A stretch of DNA of 64,000 bases, taken from positions 1,639,082 to 1,703,081 of the forward strand of contig CAJNDS010000113.1 of assembly GCA_905221605.1 (NCBI GenBank). The letters are read 5' to 3'. Source of the stretch: Symbiodinium natans. Lineage: Eukaryota; Sar; Dinophyceae; Suessiales; Symbiodiniaceae. Below the pieces are notes generated by a model. That model saw nothing but the letters and a program-made list of their open reading frames with translations. It did no database searches and was not told where the DNA came from. Positions 1-10,469 of the stretch are shown piece by piece. Position numbers and translations under genes: made by a program. How positions within the stretch are numbered: the first letter of the stretch is position 1; every line of letters begins with the position of its first letter.

Positions 1-455
1 TAAACCCTAAAAACCTGAAACCGTAAAACCCTAAAACCCAAGAACCCTAAAGCCCTCTAAAACCCTCTAAAACCCAAAAACTCTAAAGCCCTAAAACCCT
101 CTAAAACCCTAACACCCTAAAACCCTAAAACCCTAAAACCCTAAAACCCTAAAACCCTAAAACCCTAAAACCCTAAAACCCTAAAACCCTAAAACCCTAA
201 AACCCTAAAACCCTAAAACCCTAAAACCCTAAAAACCTAAAAGCCTAAAACCCTAAAACCCTGAAACCCTAAAACCCAAAAACCCTAAAACCCCCTAAAA
301 CCCTAAAACCCTAAAGCCCTAAAACCCTAAACACCCTAAACCCAAAACCCTAAAACCCTAAAGCCCTAAAACCCTATAAACCCTTAACCCAAAACCCCAA
401 AACCCTAAAACCCTAAAAACCCTCAACCCATAACCCTAAAACCCTAACCCTAAAC
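1..455 (-). repeat. Degenerate TTTTAGGG/TTTAGGG array (C-rich strand on +)
   Basis: CCCTAAAA units (8-mer, TTTTAGGG sense on minus) dominate 100-330, with degenerate copies on both sides. The orientation fits a left chromosome end, but similar arrays recur over the whole window, so this is not proof of a true telomere. Confidence 0.85.
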
Positions 456-459
456 CCAG

Positions 460-561
460 GCCCGGCAGCGGCAAAACGCCGCGCGGGCCTTCGCGCGGCC
501 GAAGAGCGGCGGTGCGACCGAGCGGCCACGGAGCTCCACCCGACCAAAGCGCCCTGGCACG
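460..561 (+). CDS. Gene A, candidate exon 1 (basic N-terminal segment)
   Basis: Island between CCCTAAA-type repeats upstream and TTTAGGG-type repeats downstream. It is bounded by CAG before 460 and GT at 562. The 34 codons in phase 0 read as a basic segment containing RQRQNAARAFARPKS. No initiator Met is visible, so it is either internal or the start lies elsewhere. It is compatible in phase with the next exon, but membership in gene A is inferred only from order and phase. Confidence 0.45.
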
Positions 562-906
562 GTTGGGGCGTGGGGGCGTCGGGTTTAGGGTTTAGGGTTT
601 AGGGTTTAGGGTGTAGGGTGTAGGGTTTAGGGTTTAGGGCCGTTTTAGGGTTTGGGGGTTCAGGCTTTAGGGTTTCTAGGGTTCTAGGGTTCTAGGGTTC
701 TAGAGTTTTAGTATAGTTCTAGGGTTCTACAATTTTGGGTTTTGGGTTTTGGTGTAGGTTCTTGATGTTTTGGGGGGCGCAGGGGGGCGGGGTTTGGGTC
801 CTGAAATCGGGTGCGGTGTTTTTGCGGACAGGGTCGAGGCTTCGGTGCTTCAGTTCTTAGTATATCCGCAACCGGTGAACTCGAAACCCAAACGCCAACA
901 AGACAA

Positions 907-1127
907 CTTTAGGGCTTGGATTTAGGGTTTAGGGTTTAGGGTTTAGGGTTTAGGGTTTAGGGTTTAGGGCTTTGGGTTTAGGGCTTAGGGTTTAGGGTTT
1001 AGGGTTTAGGGTTGGGTTTAGGGTTTAGGGTTTAGGGTTTAGGGTTTAGGGTTTAGGGTTTAGGGTTTAGGGTTTAGGGTTTAGGGTTTAGGGTTTAGGG
1101 TTTAGGGTTTAGGGTTTAGGGTTTAGC
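907..1127 (+). repeat. (TTTAGGG)n array
   Basis: About thirty near-perfect TTTAGGG units on +, directly 5' of gene A candidate exon 2. One of the cleaner arrays in the window. Confidence 0.93.
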
Positions 1128-1135
1128 CCGAGCAG

Positions 1136-1216
1136 CAGAGGAGCGGCAGCGTCCGGCCCACCCTGACCCTGGACTCGCCGCGGGACCTGAAGTCCTCAAT
1201 CGTCCTGCCCTCCAAG
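1136..1216 (+). CDS. Gene A, candidate exon 2
   Basis: Open frame ending in ...DSPRDLKSSIVLPSK, followed by GT at 1,217. The 5' edge is uncertain because several AG dinucleotides lie at 1,131-1,140; CAG ending at 1,135 is used here. The high-GC island contrasts with the flanking TTTAGGG arrays (907-1127 and 1233 onward). Confidence 0.5.
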
Positions 1217-1352
1217 GTGCCAAGCTTGGGGTTCGGGGTTTAGGGTTTAGGGTTTAGGGTTTAGGGGGTTTAGGGTTTAGTGGGTTTAGGGTTTAGGGTT
1301 TAGGGGGTTTAGGGTTTAGTGGGTTTAGGGTTTAGGGCTCAGGGTTTAGGGC

Positions 1353-2688
1353 TTATCTCGGTTCGAGGCTAAGCTACTATACTCGATGAGGATCAAGGGT
1401 CCCCAACTGTAGTTGTCCGAGAGAGCTGTCTTCTGCCACTGTTGTGGGTCCAGGCGCCCTAGAAAAAGGGCGGGTACGGCCTCGGGGCTCATGGGCCTCG
1501 AGCCTCAGATGCCTCCGAAGCCCTACAAAGGACAGGGCTTTACTCATGGAAGTTCAGCGCTTCAAGCCCTCTAAGCCGAGAACCTGAAACTCTATGCCCT
1601 AAACCAAACCAATGCTTTGCAAGAGCTGTTCCAGTGTTCCTTGCTTCCGAAATTGTACTGGGGGGGGGGGGTTGTCTCGCATCGCTCTGTCCACATTGGG
1701 GGTCTCACAATTCCGCACACGACCCAGCACTGATCTTAGCTGCTCCAGTTTCCGGCTTCTGCAGCGTCCACAATGGGGTCTTGCATGCAGACCGCCCCAT
1801 GCCCATCATGGAAGGAGTACCTTGGAGACTGTGGCCCGCCTGCCAAGGAAATGAAGACAGCTACTGCTCCGCCGGGGAAATCCACCTTTTAAACTCTTCT
1901 GAGCAGCTATCAACCAATTTGTGCACCCTAATCGGCAACATTGCTTGTCTCTCCTTCGGCAAGCGCGGACAGTCAGAGTGGAAGACTGTCATTTTCCACG
2001 CTCTTTTGACAGTTTTCAAAGTGTGACTTGGAACAAAGCTGGACGTATTCTGGTTGAAATATGTCCTTTTTCTGACAGAAGCAAGTTGAACAGTTGAGTG
2101 TAGACCCTGGTAAAAGTCAAGAATGCAAACGTGATGCGTTTGTGGATGACATGTACGCAGACGTAGCAAACGTTTAGGGGTTGTAAGTTGTGCAACTTGT
2201 GCGTGGAAACACTTTCGAAATTTCTAAATGTTGTCGCGAGACCGCCTCTGTCACCTAGCTTGAACTCTTGTTTTTCAGAATTGTAGCCAGATCGAACCCA
2301 CCACACGACGTTGATTGTGGTTGATGGTGCCGCAGCGGAAGATATGATTTACGCGGGTTCTGGAGAGCAAATTGGCAAGCCAAATAAAAACCCCTTATGC
2401 AGACTGAGATTGAGATAGCAGCTGTGAAGGACAATTTTCAGCAGGATTGCTTTTTTTGAGCAACGCAGCAAGTGCCATGTGCTAAATGCATAGGCAACCG
2501 CAAGAAGGAGACAGACAGATAAATAGAAAAGAAAAAGATGAAAGAGGGAAAGCAAAGGAAGGCCAAACAAGACGAGCAAAAGCAACCGAGATAGGTAAAC
2601 AGCTATTGCACAAAGAAGTCAAGTTCGATGTGACAAAGCTGAAGAGATATCATTTTGTGCAACGTCGGCTCTCACCTCAAACCCTTTA
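1353..2688. other. Unique intronic sequence without recognisable gene
   Basis: Between gene A exons 1,216 and 2,762. Mostly non-repetitive with a G run at 1,659-1,670. Frames of 80-130 codons exist on both strands, but none has a recognisable motif or phase support. Confidence 0.5.
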
Positions 2689-2761
2689 ATCCCTAAGTCC
2701 TAAACCCTGAACCCTGAACCCTAAACCCTAAACCTCCACCGGCACACCTTTTTTAGCGCAG

Positions 2762-2827
2762 GCCGACCACCAATGGGGTGACCGGGTGGTGCCCATGCAG
2801 CAGCTGGTGGCGCAGATGGACGTGCAG
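2762..2827 (+). CDS. Gene A, exon encoding ADHQWGDRVVPMQQLVAQMD segment
   Basis: Starts after CAG at 2,759-2,761 and runs 22 codons in phase 0. It ends at a GC-type donor (GC at 2,828), or reads further if that donor is not used. The upstream sequence has a short T-rich tract (TTTTTTAG) before the acceptor. It keeps phase with 1136-1216 and 3547-3597. Confidence 0.6.
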
Positions 2828-2883
2828 GCGCCCAGAAAGCCTCGAGGGTTTAGGGGTTGAGGGGCTTTGGGGCTTTAGGGCCC

Positions 2884-3036
2884 CCTAAACCCTAAACCCT
2901 AAATTTAAACCCTAAACCCTAAACCCTAAACCCTAAACCCTAAACCCTAAACCCTAAACCCTAAACCCTAAACCCTAAACCCTAAACCCTAAACCCTAAA
3001 TCCTAAACCCTAAAACCCTAAAACCCTAAACCCTAA
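2884..3036 (-). repeat. (CCCTAAA)n array
   Basis: About twenty units with a short AAATTT interruption near the start. Lies within the gene A intron between exons 2,827 and 3,547. Further short arrays of either sense fill 585-720, 1,233-1,352, 3,239-3,326, 3,446-3,541, 3,645-3,740, 3,805-3,912 and 4,333-4,445. Confidence 0.92.
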
Positions 3037-3546
3037 TTTAGGGGTCGCGGGATTTCGGGGTGTAGGAGGTTTAGGGGGTTTAGGGGTACAACGCGGCCGC
3101 TGAATCCCAAGAAGCGCCTCATTAGGGTTAGTTCTGGTCTAGGGTTTGGGGCCTTTAGGACAATGGAGTCCATGTACCCCGAAGAGGTTCCCGCAATCAT
3201 CTTACCATACTCCTGCTACGGCCCTTATGTTCCCTTAGAAACCCTAAACCCTAAACCCTAAGCCCGAAACCCTAAACCCTAAACCCTAAACCCTAAACCC
3301 TAAACCCGAAACCCTAAACCCTAAACCGCGGTCCCCAAACCCAAGGAAAATCACCTCAGGGGCCCAAGGCAACATCGGGGTTGTGTGAAAATAAAAGCAT
3401 CCCCCACCAAAGCCCCCGAAGCCTCCAAAGAGACCCGAATCCTTAATTCCTAAAACCCTAAAACCCTAAAACCCTAAAACCCTAACACCCTAAAACCCTA
3501 AAACCCTAAACCCTAAAACCCTAAAACCCTAAAACCCTAAACTGAG

Positions 3547-3597
3547 GTGAAGAAGCTGAACTCCGTCAAGCACAAGAACGAGCACATGCAGCAAGAG
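3547..3597 (+). CDS. Gene A, exon encoding a coiled-coil segment (VKKLNSVKHKNEHMQQE)
   Basis: Begins after GAG at 3,544-3,546 and ends before GC at 3,598; 17 codons in phase 0. The composition is strongly helical and charged, as expected for a docking-complex coiled coil. Both neighbours keep the same phase. Confidence 0.62.
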
Positions 3598-3927
3598 GCG
3601 GTCTCCACAGGAAAGTTCCAGGGCTCTGGGGAGTTGAGGCCACCCTCAACTCCCTAAATCCCTAAACCCTAAACCCTAAACCCTAAACCCGAAACCCTAA
3701 ACCCTAAACCCTAAACCCTAAACCCTAAACCCTAAACCCCCTTAAGCCCTCTAGGAATTTGTGGGTTTTATGGTATGGAGACTGTCAACCCTTGCAGCTG
3801 CAGCCTCACCCTAAACCCCAAACCACAAACCCCAAAACCCTGAGCCCACGAAACCCTCAAACCCTAAACCCCACACCCTAAACCCTAAAACCCTGAGCCC
3901 TAAACCCTGAAACCCCCAAGCATGAAG

Positions 3928-3983
3928 GTCCAGACGATCCGGAAGCGGAAGCGACAGCTGGCCCACATCTTCGAGCGGCTGAA
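3928..3983 (+). CDS. Gene A, exon encoding VQTIRKRKRQLAHIFERL
   Basis: Starts after AAG at 3,925-3,927 in phase 0. The end that keeps phase with the next exon leaves two bases (AA) before GA at 3,984, which would be a GA donor of the dinoflagellate type; the joined codon is Lys. A longer reading to about 4,000 is open, so the 3' edge is inferred. Confidence 0.55.
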
Positions 3984-4076
3984 GAGCCAGACTCTATGTC
4001 AGAAGTTAGGGTTTAGGGTTTGGGGTTTAGGGTTTAGGGTTTAGGGTTAGCTCCCAACCAAGAAGCACGGCCATCG

Positions 4077-4175
4077 AACATGTCCCCACTTATACTAGGG
4101 GTCCTTTACAGGCATCAGGGCACCCCCTATCAGAATCCCTCTTTAAGGACTGTTAGCATAAGGGGGAACATCCCA
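4077..4175. mobile_element. MITE-like family M, copy 1
   Basis: About 95 bases, near palindromic. The right end reads AAGGACTGTTAGCATAAG then GGGGAACATCCC; the left end is a diverged reverse complement. There is no coding capacity. Confidence 0.7.
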
Positions 4176-4481
4176 ATCTGTAAGGGTTATTCAGCGGCCC
4201 CCTCCGAGGCAGGGCCACGCGCAAAAATAAGACGCAAACAAGCGGAATGAACATATCCCAGAGGGTTGCGGGAGAGAGAGAGAGAGAGAGCTTGGGTGGC
4301 AAGAATACTAGGTGAATCGGGGTGTCGCGGTCTCACCCTAAACCCTAAACCCTAAGCCCTAAACCCTACACCCTAAACCCCTAAACCCTAAACCCCAAGC
4401 CCTAACACCCTAAACCCCAAACCCTAAAGATCCCTAAGCCCTAAGGTCTTGGGAGGGTTCAAGCCAGCTCAGTTGCCCCAG

Positions 4482-4535
4482 GATCCGAGGGCGCTCGCAG
4501 CAGATCAAAGAGTTCGTGGAGGAGGGGGAAGGGCG
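4482..4535 (+). CDS. Gene A, exon encoding IRGRSQQIKEFVEEGEG
   Basis: CAG at 4,479-4,481 precedes it and a GT donor follows at 4,536. One base at the start completes the split Lys from the previous exon, and two bases at the end (CG) join the G at 5,318 to give Arg. The phase agreement on both sides supports it. Confidence 0.6.
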
Positions 4536-5317
4536 GTGTAGGATTTAGGATTTAGGGTTTAGGGTTTAGGGGTTCAGGGTTTAGGGTTTAGGGTTTAGGG
4601 AGGGGACTCGTGGGATTTGGGGAGGGGACTCGTGGGATTTGGGGTTGAGGGTCTTTCCGGAAGCAACCATCTGCGTGTGCGTTGGGGCTTTGGGTCGTTT
4701 AGGCAACCCTAAAAGCCCCAAATCCCCAGAACGTTGCAATCAGCAAACCCCGGTAGCAAATATGACCACACATGGTGATGAGTCATCTGAGATCCTGTGC
4801 TACCTCCTCCGCCCCCTCCCCAACCATAGCAAAGCCCCCTCAAGGCGTAAACCCTGACCCCTAAACCCTATGACCATTCGACCCTCAGTCTTGGCTGCGT
4901 GGATCACCAGGAGGCAGCGCAGAGCAAGGCTGTGTCCTGTGAAGCAGAGCCGCCTTGCCTGCTCTTGAGATTTTTGGGCTTTGCAGTTTAGTTAGTAGTA
5001 GTTACCCTTAATTCGTAGGTACAACCCATAAAACTGTAGGTAAAGAGGGACTCCGGTGGGGTTTAGGGTGATCAGAAAACACGGGGCCCCCGACTGGAGC
5101 TTTTTCCGACCCGGTCCCATGTATTTGTCGATTGGGCCCCTGCGTCTTCTCATCAGGTTGCAATTTTCCTGCTAGATAAGTACCAAAATACTTATCCTCC
5201 TGTGATCGGTGGCCCTGTATGATAAGAAAAACTGCCCAGCTCTACACATTCTAATGAAATCGGCCCCTGAGCTCGGGTCCTAAGCCCTAAGCCCTAAAGC
5301 GCAAACCCTCGCCTCAG

Positions 5318-5396
5318 GCAGCGTGTGGAAGTCATGCAGAGGACGCGGGACGATGAGCGACGGCAGTTCACGGAGGAGGTGCTGCGGATACGGCAG
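5318..5396 (+). CDS. Gene A, coiled-coil exon (QRVEVMQRTRDDERRQFTEE...)
   Basis: After CAG at 5,315-5,317. The frame reads a highly charged helix ending ...VLRIRQ. The end used here is followed by GA at 5,397, which keeps phase 0 with the next exon. A GC donor at 5,405 (adding Asp-His and two bases) is an alternative. TTTAGGG repeats begin immediately downstream. Confidence 0.65.
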
Positions 5397-5610
5397 GACC
5401 ACGGGCTTGGGGTTTAGGGTTTAGGGTTTAGGGTTTAGGGTTTAGGGTTTAGGGTTTAGGGTTTAGGGTTGAGGGTTGAGGGTTTAGGGTTGAGACTTGA
5501 GGGTTTAGGGCTTCCAAGAGCGGCTTGACTGAGGGGCATGAGGGGCGTTAAGGGTTTTAATGTTTCAACATGAATCAAGTTGGTTCTTAGGATTCAACCA
5601 TGATATTCAG

Positions 5611-5658
5611 CCCCGGCTGTCCCGGCGCAACAGCCACTTCTATGAGCAGAAGGCCTCG
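5611..5658 (+). CDS. Gene A, exon encoding PRLSRRNSHFYEQKAS
   Basis: Exactly 16 codons between CAG ending at 5,610 and GT at 5,659, in phase 0. It sits in a stretch without telomere repeats, so the island is clear. It keeps phase with 5984. Confidence 0.62.
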
Positions 5659-5983
5659 GTCCCCCAAATCTTTGAGCCCTACAAACACATCTGTATGAGG
5701 AGGTCCGGTGACAGCAACCCTTAAACCTAAACCCTAAACCCTAAACCCTAAACCCTAAAACCTAAACCCTAAACCGCCCAGATTTGAGATTGCAGTAGCT
5801 CCAAAGAGGCTTGGGTTAGCAAAGCTTCACGCAGCTGGGTCGTTTTGTTGGAGATACCCGTGGCTCGGACAAGTTACTTAGAACCCTAATTAAACCCTAA
5901 CCCCTAAGCCCTAAACCCTAAACCCTAAGCCCTAAGCCCTAAGCCCTAAGCCCTAAGCCCTAAGCCCTAAACCCCAACCCCAG

Positions 5984-6051
5984 GACATGAAGAAACTGGA
6001 GTTGGAGAAGAGGCAGGTGGAGGTGCGCCTGAAGCAGGTGGACAAGGGCGT
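5984..6051 (+). CDS. Gene A, coiled-coil exon (DMKKLELEKRQVEVRLKQVD...)
   Basis: Starts after CAG at 5,981-5,983 in phase 0. The reading frame is strongly coiled coil. The frame stays open to about 6,100 and several GT/GC dinucleotides could be the donor. The end given here (GC at 6,052) keeps phase with the next island. Confidence 0.6.
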
Positions 6052-6104
6052 GCAGCGGAAGAATGTGCCTCACGGCTTCGATGTTGTGGGACCCTTGGAC
6101 ACCC

Positions 6105-6243
6105 TAAACCCTAAACCCTAAACCCTAAACCCTAAACCCTAAACCCTAAACCCTAAACCCTAAACCCTAAACCCGAAACCCGAAACCCCAAACCCCAAAC
6201 CCCAAACCCCAAACCCCAAACCCTAAACCCTAAACCCTAAACC
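6105..6243 (-). repeat. (CCCTAAA)n array with CCCCAAA block
   Basis: CCCTAAA units give way to a run of CCCCAAA units at 6,182-6,222 and back again, showing local spread of a variant unit. Confidence 0.9.
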
Positions 6244-6345
6244 TGCAAGAGTGCCAACCCCCCCAAACCTCCCCAAAAGCCCTGTTGCACCAAAAGTGCT
6301 TCAGGGTTTGGTGGGAATGAGGGTTTGAGGGTGTCATGTACCCAG

Positions 6346-6400
6346 GCTGATCCTTCCGCCAGAGGAGGAGGAGTTCTCCGAGCCCAGAACCACGGCGGCA
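6346..6400 (+). CDS. Gene A, acidic exon (LILPPEEEEFSEPRTTAA)
   Basis: After CAG at 6,343-6,345; one base starts the exon, then the frame reads LILPPEEEEFSEP. GT occurs at 6,401, and a GA donor near 6,387 would fit the next exon's phase better. Boundaries are uncertain. Confidence 0.45.
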
Positions 6401-6756
6401 GTTGGAGCATTCTAGGGATTTTCAGGATTCTAGGGTTGAGGGTTTAGGGTTTAGGGTTTAGGATTTCGGGCTCAAGTTTGGTCCAAGTGATGGGCCCTTG
6501 CGGACCCTACATGTAAGGACCTGTGCCTCTTGGATCACAAAAAGGACCCCAGCAACAAGCCCCCACACCATGAGGAGACGGGCTTCAGCCCTCAACCATA
6601 CACCCTGAAGCCCGCAAGCCAGTTTTTAGGGTTTAGGGTTTAGGGCTGGGGGTTTAGGGTTTAGGGTTTAGCGCTTGGGGGTTTAGGGTTTAGGGTTTGG
6701 GGTTTAGGGTTTAGGGTTTGGGGGGTTAGCTCCAAAGCTTTCTTTGGGCCTTCCAG

Positions 6757-6830
6757 GCATGATGCGCAGGATCATGAAGACGGCTTTCCTCAACTGCATC
6801 CAGCGACGCCACATCAAGCGTCTGGGCCAC
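6757..6830 (+). CDS. Gene A, exon encoding MMRRIMKTAFLNCIQRRHIK
   Basis: CAG ends at 6,756 and GT begins at 6,831. Two bases complete a split codon, followed by 24 codons ending RLGH. Ends in phase 0, matching the next 30-base exon. Confidence 0.65.
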
Positions 6831-6844
6831 GTTACTAATCCCCG

Positions 6845-6866
6845 AAGCCACACTCAACCCCAGACC

Positions 6867-6960
<94 letters not shown>

Positions 6961-7035
6961 CTCAACCCTCCTCAACCCTCCTCAACCCTCAACAACCCTC
7001 AACCCTCAACCCTCAACCCTCAACCCTAAACCACC
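6845..7035 (-). repeat. (CCCTCAA)n variant array
   Basis: About twenty CCCTCAA units (TTGAGGG sense on minus), a locally homogenised variant of the telomere unit, lying just after the gene A exon ending at 6,830. The Pro/Asn-rich frame through it is an artefact. Confidence 0.92.
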
Positions 7036-7242
7036 ATAAACCCAACTCTAAGGCTTAGGGTGCAGGATGCCGGATCTACAGGGTTGAGGAGTTTGGCTCG
7101 GGGAGACGGGGAACCGAGACTCTAAAGCTAAGTAGGTGGAGGGTGGGATATGCATACTTGGCAGCAGCGGATCCGGGGTTTGGGGCTTGGAGTTTTGGGC
7201 AGCTGGGGCTGTGCTGTTTACCGGTTTTTGGGCCCCAGGCAG

Positions 7243-7272
7243 CATCAGAAGAGCATCGAGATCTTCGAGCAG
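7243..7272 (+). CDS. Gene A, 30-base exon encoding HQKSIEIFEQ
   Basis: Ten codons between GCAG (ending 7,242) and a GC donor at 7,273, in phase 0. It joins directly to AFATIKQSTG in the next exon, giving the conserved start of the docking-complex motif block. Confidence 0.7.
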
Positions 7273-7533
7273 GCCGGAGCTCAGGGCTTCGAGGGTTTAG
7301 GGCTTAGGGTTTAGGGCTTTAGGGTTTAGGGTTTTGGGTTTTAGGGTTTTAGGAACTCATCCCTGGCAAATCCCCTGCCCTTCTGTTCTTGTTGCTGTTC
7401 TCTGTTGGATCATAGGTCATGGGGAATTCCCCCCCCCCCCCCCCCCCAAACTCATTCATTCCCTAGTGCCTGCGAAGAACCCTAAACCCTAAACCCTAAA
7501 CCCCGAACCCTCCCGGATGCTCCGCTGCCGCAG

Positions 7534-7578
7534 GCCTTTGCCACAATCAAGCAGTCCACGGGCATCTCCAACATCGAG
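7534..7578 (+). CDS. Gene A, exon encoding AFATIKQSTGISNIE
   Basis: Fifteen codons between CAG (7,531-7,533) and GT (7,579). The I-K/R-x-x-TG-I-x-x-E pattern is the most diagnostic piece of the ODAD1/CCDC63/CCDC114 family in this window. CCCTAAA repeats lie before it and TTTAGGG repeats after it. Confidence 0.78.
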
Positions 7579-7654
7579 GTGCCTGAGGGTCGTATAAGGG
7601 TTTAGGGTTTAGGGTTTAGGGTAATGATGTAAGTTTTACAGGGGTCATAAGGGC

Positions 7655-7985
7655 ATGCTAACGATACGACAACAACCCCCCCAAGCCTAATAGTATTATG
7701 ATCCCTTTAGAGCAACACTACAATCACCCCCCCCCCCCCCCCCCGACCTAATGGTATTCCCTTGTGATCCCTTTGCAACTATACCACAATAAACCCCGAA
7801 ACCTAGTAGTATTATGATCCCTTTGCAACTACACTACAATAACCCCCCCAAACCTAATAGTATGATGATCCCTTTACAACTATACTACAATAACCCCCCA
7901 AACCGAGTAGTATTCCGTTCTGATCCCTTTACAACTATACTACAAGAACCCCCCCCAAGCCCTATTCTAACTATTCAGGCCCCTT
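7655..7985 (+). repeat. Tandem repeat of about 50-60 bases (CCTAATAGTATTATGATCCCTTT family)
   Basis: Five to six diverged copies of a unit containing CCTAATAGTATTATGATCCC, then CTTTACAACTATACTACAAT and a C run. A related single copy lies at about 18,690-18,765. It sits in the gene A intron between 7,578 and 8,278. Confidence 0.8.
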
Positions 7986-8109
7986 TTCTACTTAAGGTTC
8001 CAAGGTTTTGGCGAACCCGACGCCCTACACCCTAAACCCAAAATCCTAAATTCTAAACCCTACGCCCTAAAAACCCTAAACTTGCATCAAGGGCCCCCTG
8101 AGTTTCGGC

Positions 8110-8245
8110 CCTAACCCTAAACCCTGAAACCCTGAAACCCTGAAACCCTAAACCCTAAACCCTTATCCCTTAACCCTGAACCCTAAACCCTAAACCCTAA
8201 ACCCTAAACCCTAAACCCTAAACCCTAAACCTAAACCCTAAACGG
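8110..8245 (-). repeat. (CCCTAAA)n array before gene A exon
   Basis: CCCTAAA and CCCTGAAA units end about 30 bases before the acceptor of the 8,278-8,330 exon. After that exon's donor the repeat sense flips to TTGAGGG. Confidence 0.9.
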
Positions 8246-8277
8246 ATTCTGGGGCTCCGAAATCTCTCAAGCCGCAG

Positions 8278-8330
8278 GAGATCGTGAAGATCTTCGTTCA
8301 CCTAGAGAGTCGGAACTTTTCACTCCTGAC
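8278..8330 (+). CDS. Gene A, exon encoding EIVKIFVHLESRNFSLL
   Basis: CAG at 8,275-8,277, GT at 8,331. Seventeen codons plus two bases (AC) that join the G at 12,430 to make Thr, so the junction reads FSLL-T-YVN. The RNFSLL/YVN junction matches family expectation and bridges a 4.1-kb intron. Confidence 0.78.
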
Positions 8331-8348
8331 GTGCCCCTGGTTTAGGGT

Positions 8349-8380
<32 letters not shown>

Positions 8381-8889
8381 CTGCGTGGTCCCTTGCCGTC
8401 TTTAAATGAATCAAATGAGCAGTGTTTTTTCAAGGAAGGAAAGACGTTCGAAATAATCGAAATTATGAGCGAAGTAAAAACGATAATTCACGGCTCTTGT
8501 ATACTTATGCGGCGACATTATACAAAGAAGGTTACTATCTTCTTCTGCGGGCGTATTCAATGACCTATATTTGCCCCATACTAAATTACTAACATGATTT
8601 CATGAAATATGATATTATTACAGTAAGTATTAGTGCTTTCATTTCCTTTGCTTGGAGGTTTTGTTCGCTCCATTCATGTTTTCATTACGCCTATGCTAAT
8701 ATCATGGGGGCTTCTTTCTTATCTCCTTTATTGCCCACGTGTTTTTTATTGTGCTGTCTTGTTCGGTTTTTTGGCAGTAAGCGTATTAATATGTTGCAAG
8801 TGTAGGGGAATAGTCATAATAGTAGCAGTAATCTACAGGCCACGGGCCGGCCTGGCCGTCTGAAAGCTGAAACTCGGGTTTGGGTTTAG

Positions 8890-9560
8890 GGGTTGGAAAA
8901 ATAAGAAGAAGAGAAAGAAGAAGAACAACAAGAAGAATAAGAAGAAGAAAAGAAAGAAGAAGAACAGGAAGAAGAAGAATAAGAAGAAGAATAAGAAGAG
9001 AAAGAAGAAGAAACAGAAGTAGAAGAAAAGAAAGAAGAATAAATAGAAGAAGAAGAAAAGAAGAGAAAGAATAATAACAAGAAGAAGGGTAAAGGAATAA
9101 AAAGAAGACATATAGAAGAAGAAAAAGAAGAAGAAAAGAAAAGAATAATTACAAGAAGAAAGGGTAAAGGAAGAAAAAGAAGAAGAAGAGAAAGAAGCAT
9201 AAGAAGAAAAGAAGAAGAAACATAAGAATAATAAAAAAAAGAAGAATGAACAGAAGAAAAAGAAGAACATAAAGAAGAATAAACAGAAGAATAATAAAAG
9301 AAAGAAGAAAAAGAAAAACATAGTAAAAGAAAAGAAAGAAGAATAACAAGAGGAAGAAAAATAAGAAGAAGAAGAAGAAGAATAAGAAGAAGAAGAAGAA
9401 GAAGAAGACGAAGAAGAAGAAGAATAATAATAAGAAAAAGAATAAGAAGAATAAGAAAAAGAGAAAGAAGAGGAATAATCATAGAAAAACAAAGACGAAG
9501 ACAAGTAAGAAAACGAAAAAGAATATGAAACAAATGAACAGGAAGCAGAAGAGAAGAAAG
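8890..9560 (+). repeat. GAA/AAG-rich purine tract (about 670 bases)
   Basis: The + strand is almost purely purine, with imperfect GAAGAA and AAGAAA units interrupted by TAA. The long Ser/Phe/Leu-rich frames on the minus strand are translations of this repeat and are not genes. Such polypurine sequence can form triplexes. Confidence 0.9.
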
Positions 9561-9734
9561 AACAGGAAGCGACAGCCGAAACCCTATATATAATCCTCTG
9601 TGCGTGCGTGCGTGCGTGTGTGCGTGCGTTCGTGTGTGCGTGCGCGCGCGCGCGCAACAGCATCAGTGCTTAGTGTCGCGCGAATTTCGCTGCGTTTCGA
9701 TGCTGCCGCTGTGGTTTCGTGCGAATTCCGTGAG

Positions 9735-9835
9735 GAAAGGGGAGGAGAGGGGAGGAGAGGGGAGGAGAGGGGAGGAGAAGGGAGGAGGGGAGGAGAGGGG
9801 GGGAGAGGGGAGAGGGGAGGAGAGGGGCCTCGAAA
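9735..9835 (+). repeat. GGGGAGGAGA tandem repeat
   Basis: Roughly ten copies of a GGGGAGGAGA-like unit directly after a (TGCG)n/(CG)n stretch at 9,597-9,656. It is purine-rich like the GAA tract upstream. Frames in both directions are low complexity. Confidence 0.85.
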
Positions 9836-10049
9836 CCCCCCGTAAACCCTCCGTTAACCCCCCTAAACCACACCCCTGAACCACCCCCCTAAACCACCCT
9901 CCCAAAACCCCCCTAAACCCCCGTAAACCCCCTTAAACCCCTCTAAAATTTAGGCCTAGCGGCACGGGCCGGCCCCCGCCCCGCAAAACAGGAAACCTCG
10001 AAGTGGGCATCGTTTTGTTTTTGTTTTTCTGCTCCGTCTTTATTCCGCT

Positions 10050-10406
10050 GCCCTGTCTGTCACCCCCCCCCTCTCTCCTCTCTCACCATCTCTCTCCTTC
10101 TGTCTATGTTGGTGTCTCCTTTTCTTTTTGTCCGTTTCCATTTCAATTCAATGTATTGCTCCCTTTCTCGTTTCTCGCTTTCTTTCTTGCTCCCACTCTT
10201 TCTCCCTTTCTCCCTTTGCCTCTTTCTCCCTGTGTCCCTCTTTCTCTCTCTCTCTCTCTCTCTGTCTCGCTCGCTCTCGCTCTCTCCCTCTCGCTCTCAC
10301 TCTCACTCTCTCTCTCTCTCTCTCCCTCCCTCTCGCTCTTCCCCTCCCCCCCCCCCCCCCGCCCCCCCCCCCCCCCCCCCCGCGCGCGCGCGCCGCGCGC
10401 GCGCGC
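10050..10406 (+). repeat. CT-rich tract, poly-C run and alternating CG
   Basis: (CT)n and CTCC-type pyrimidine sequence to about 10,340, then C runs interrupted by single G at 10,345-10,381, then alternating CG to about 10,406. It ends about 60 bases before the unknown 528-codon ORF begins. Overlapping long frames here are low-complexity artefacts. Confidence 0.88.
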
Positions 10407-10469
10407 ACCCGCATCAGGAGCATCATTGGGGTTGGTTTGGGAGCCCAAAAGACATTCTAAGCATGCGTT

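Noticed and set aside
1-455. A true chromosome-end telomere at the window start
   Set aside because: The sense is right, but the units are degenerate and octameric, and equally good or better arrays occur throughout the window.
8833-9663. Minus-strand 276-codon and other long frames rich in Ser, Phe and Leu
   Set aside because: They are translations of the GAA/AAG-rich tract with no complexity or motif.
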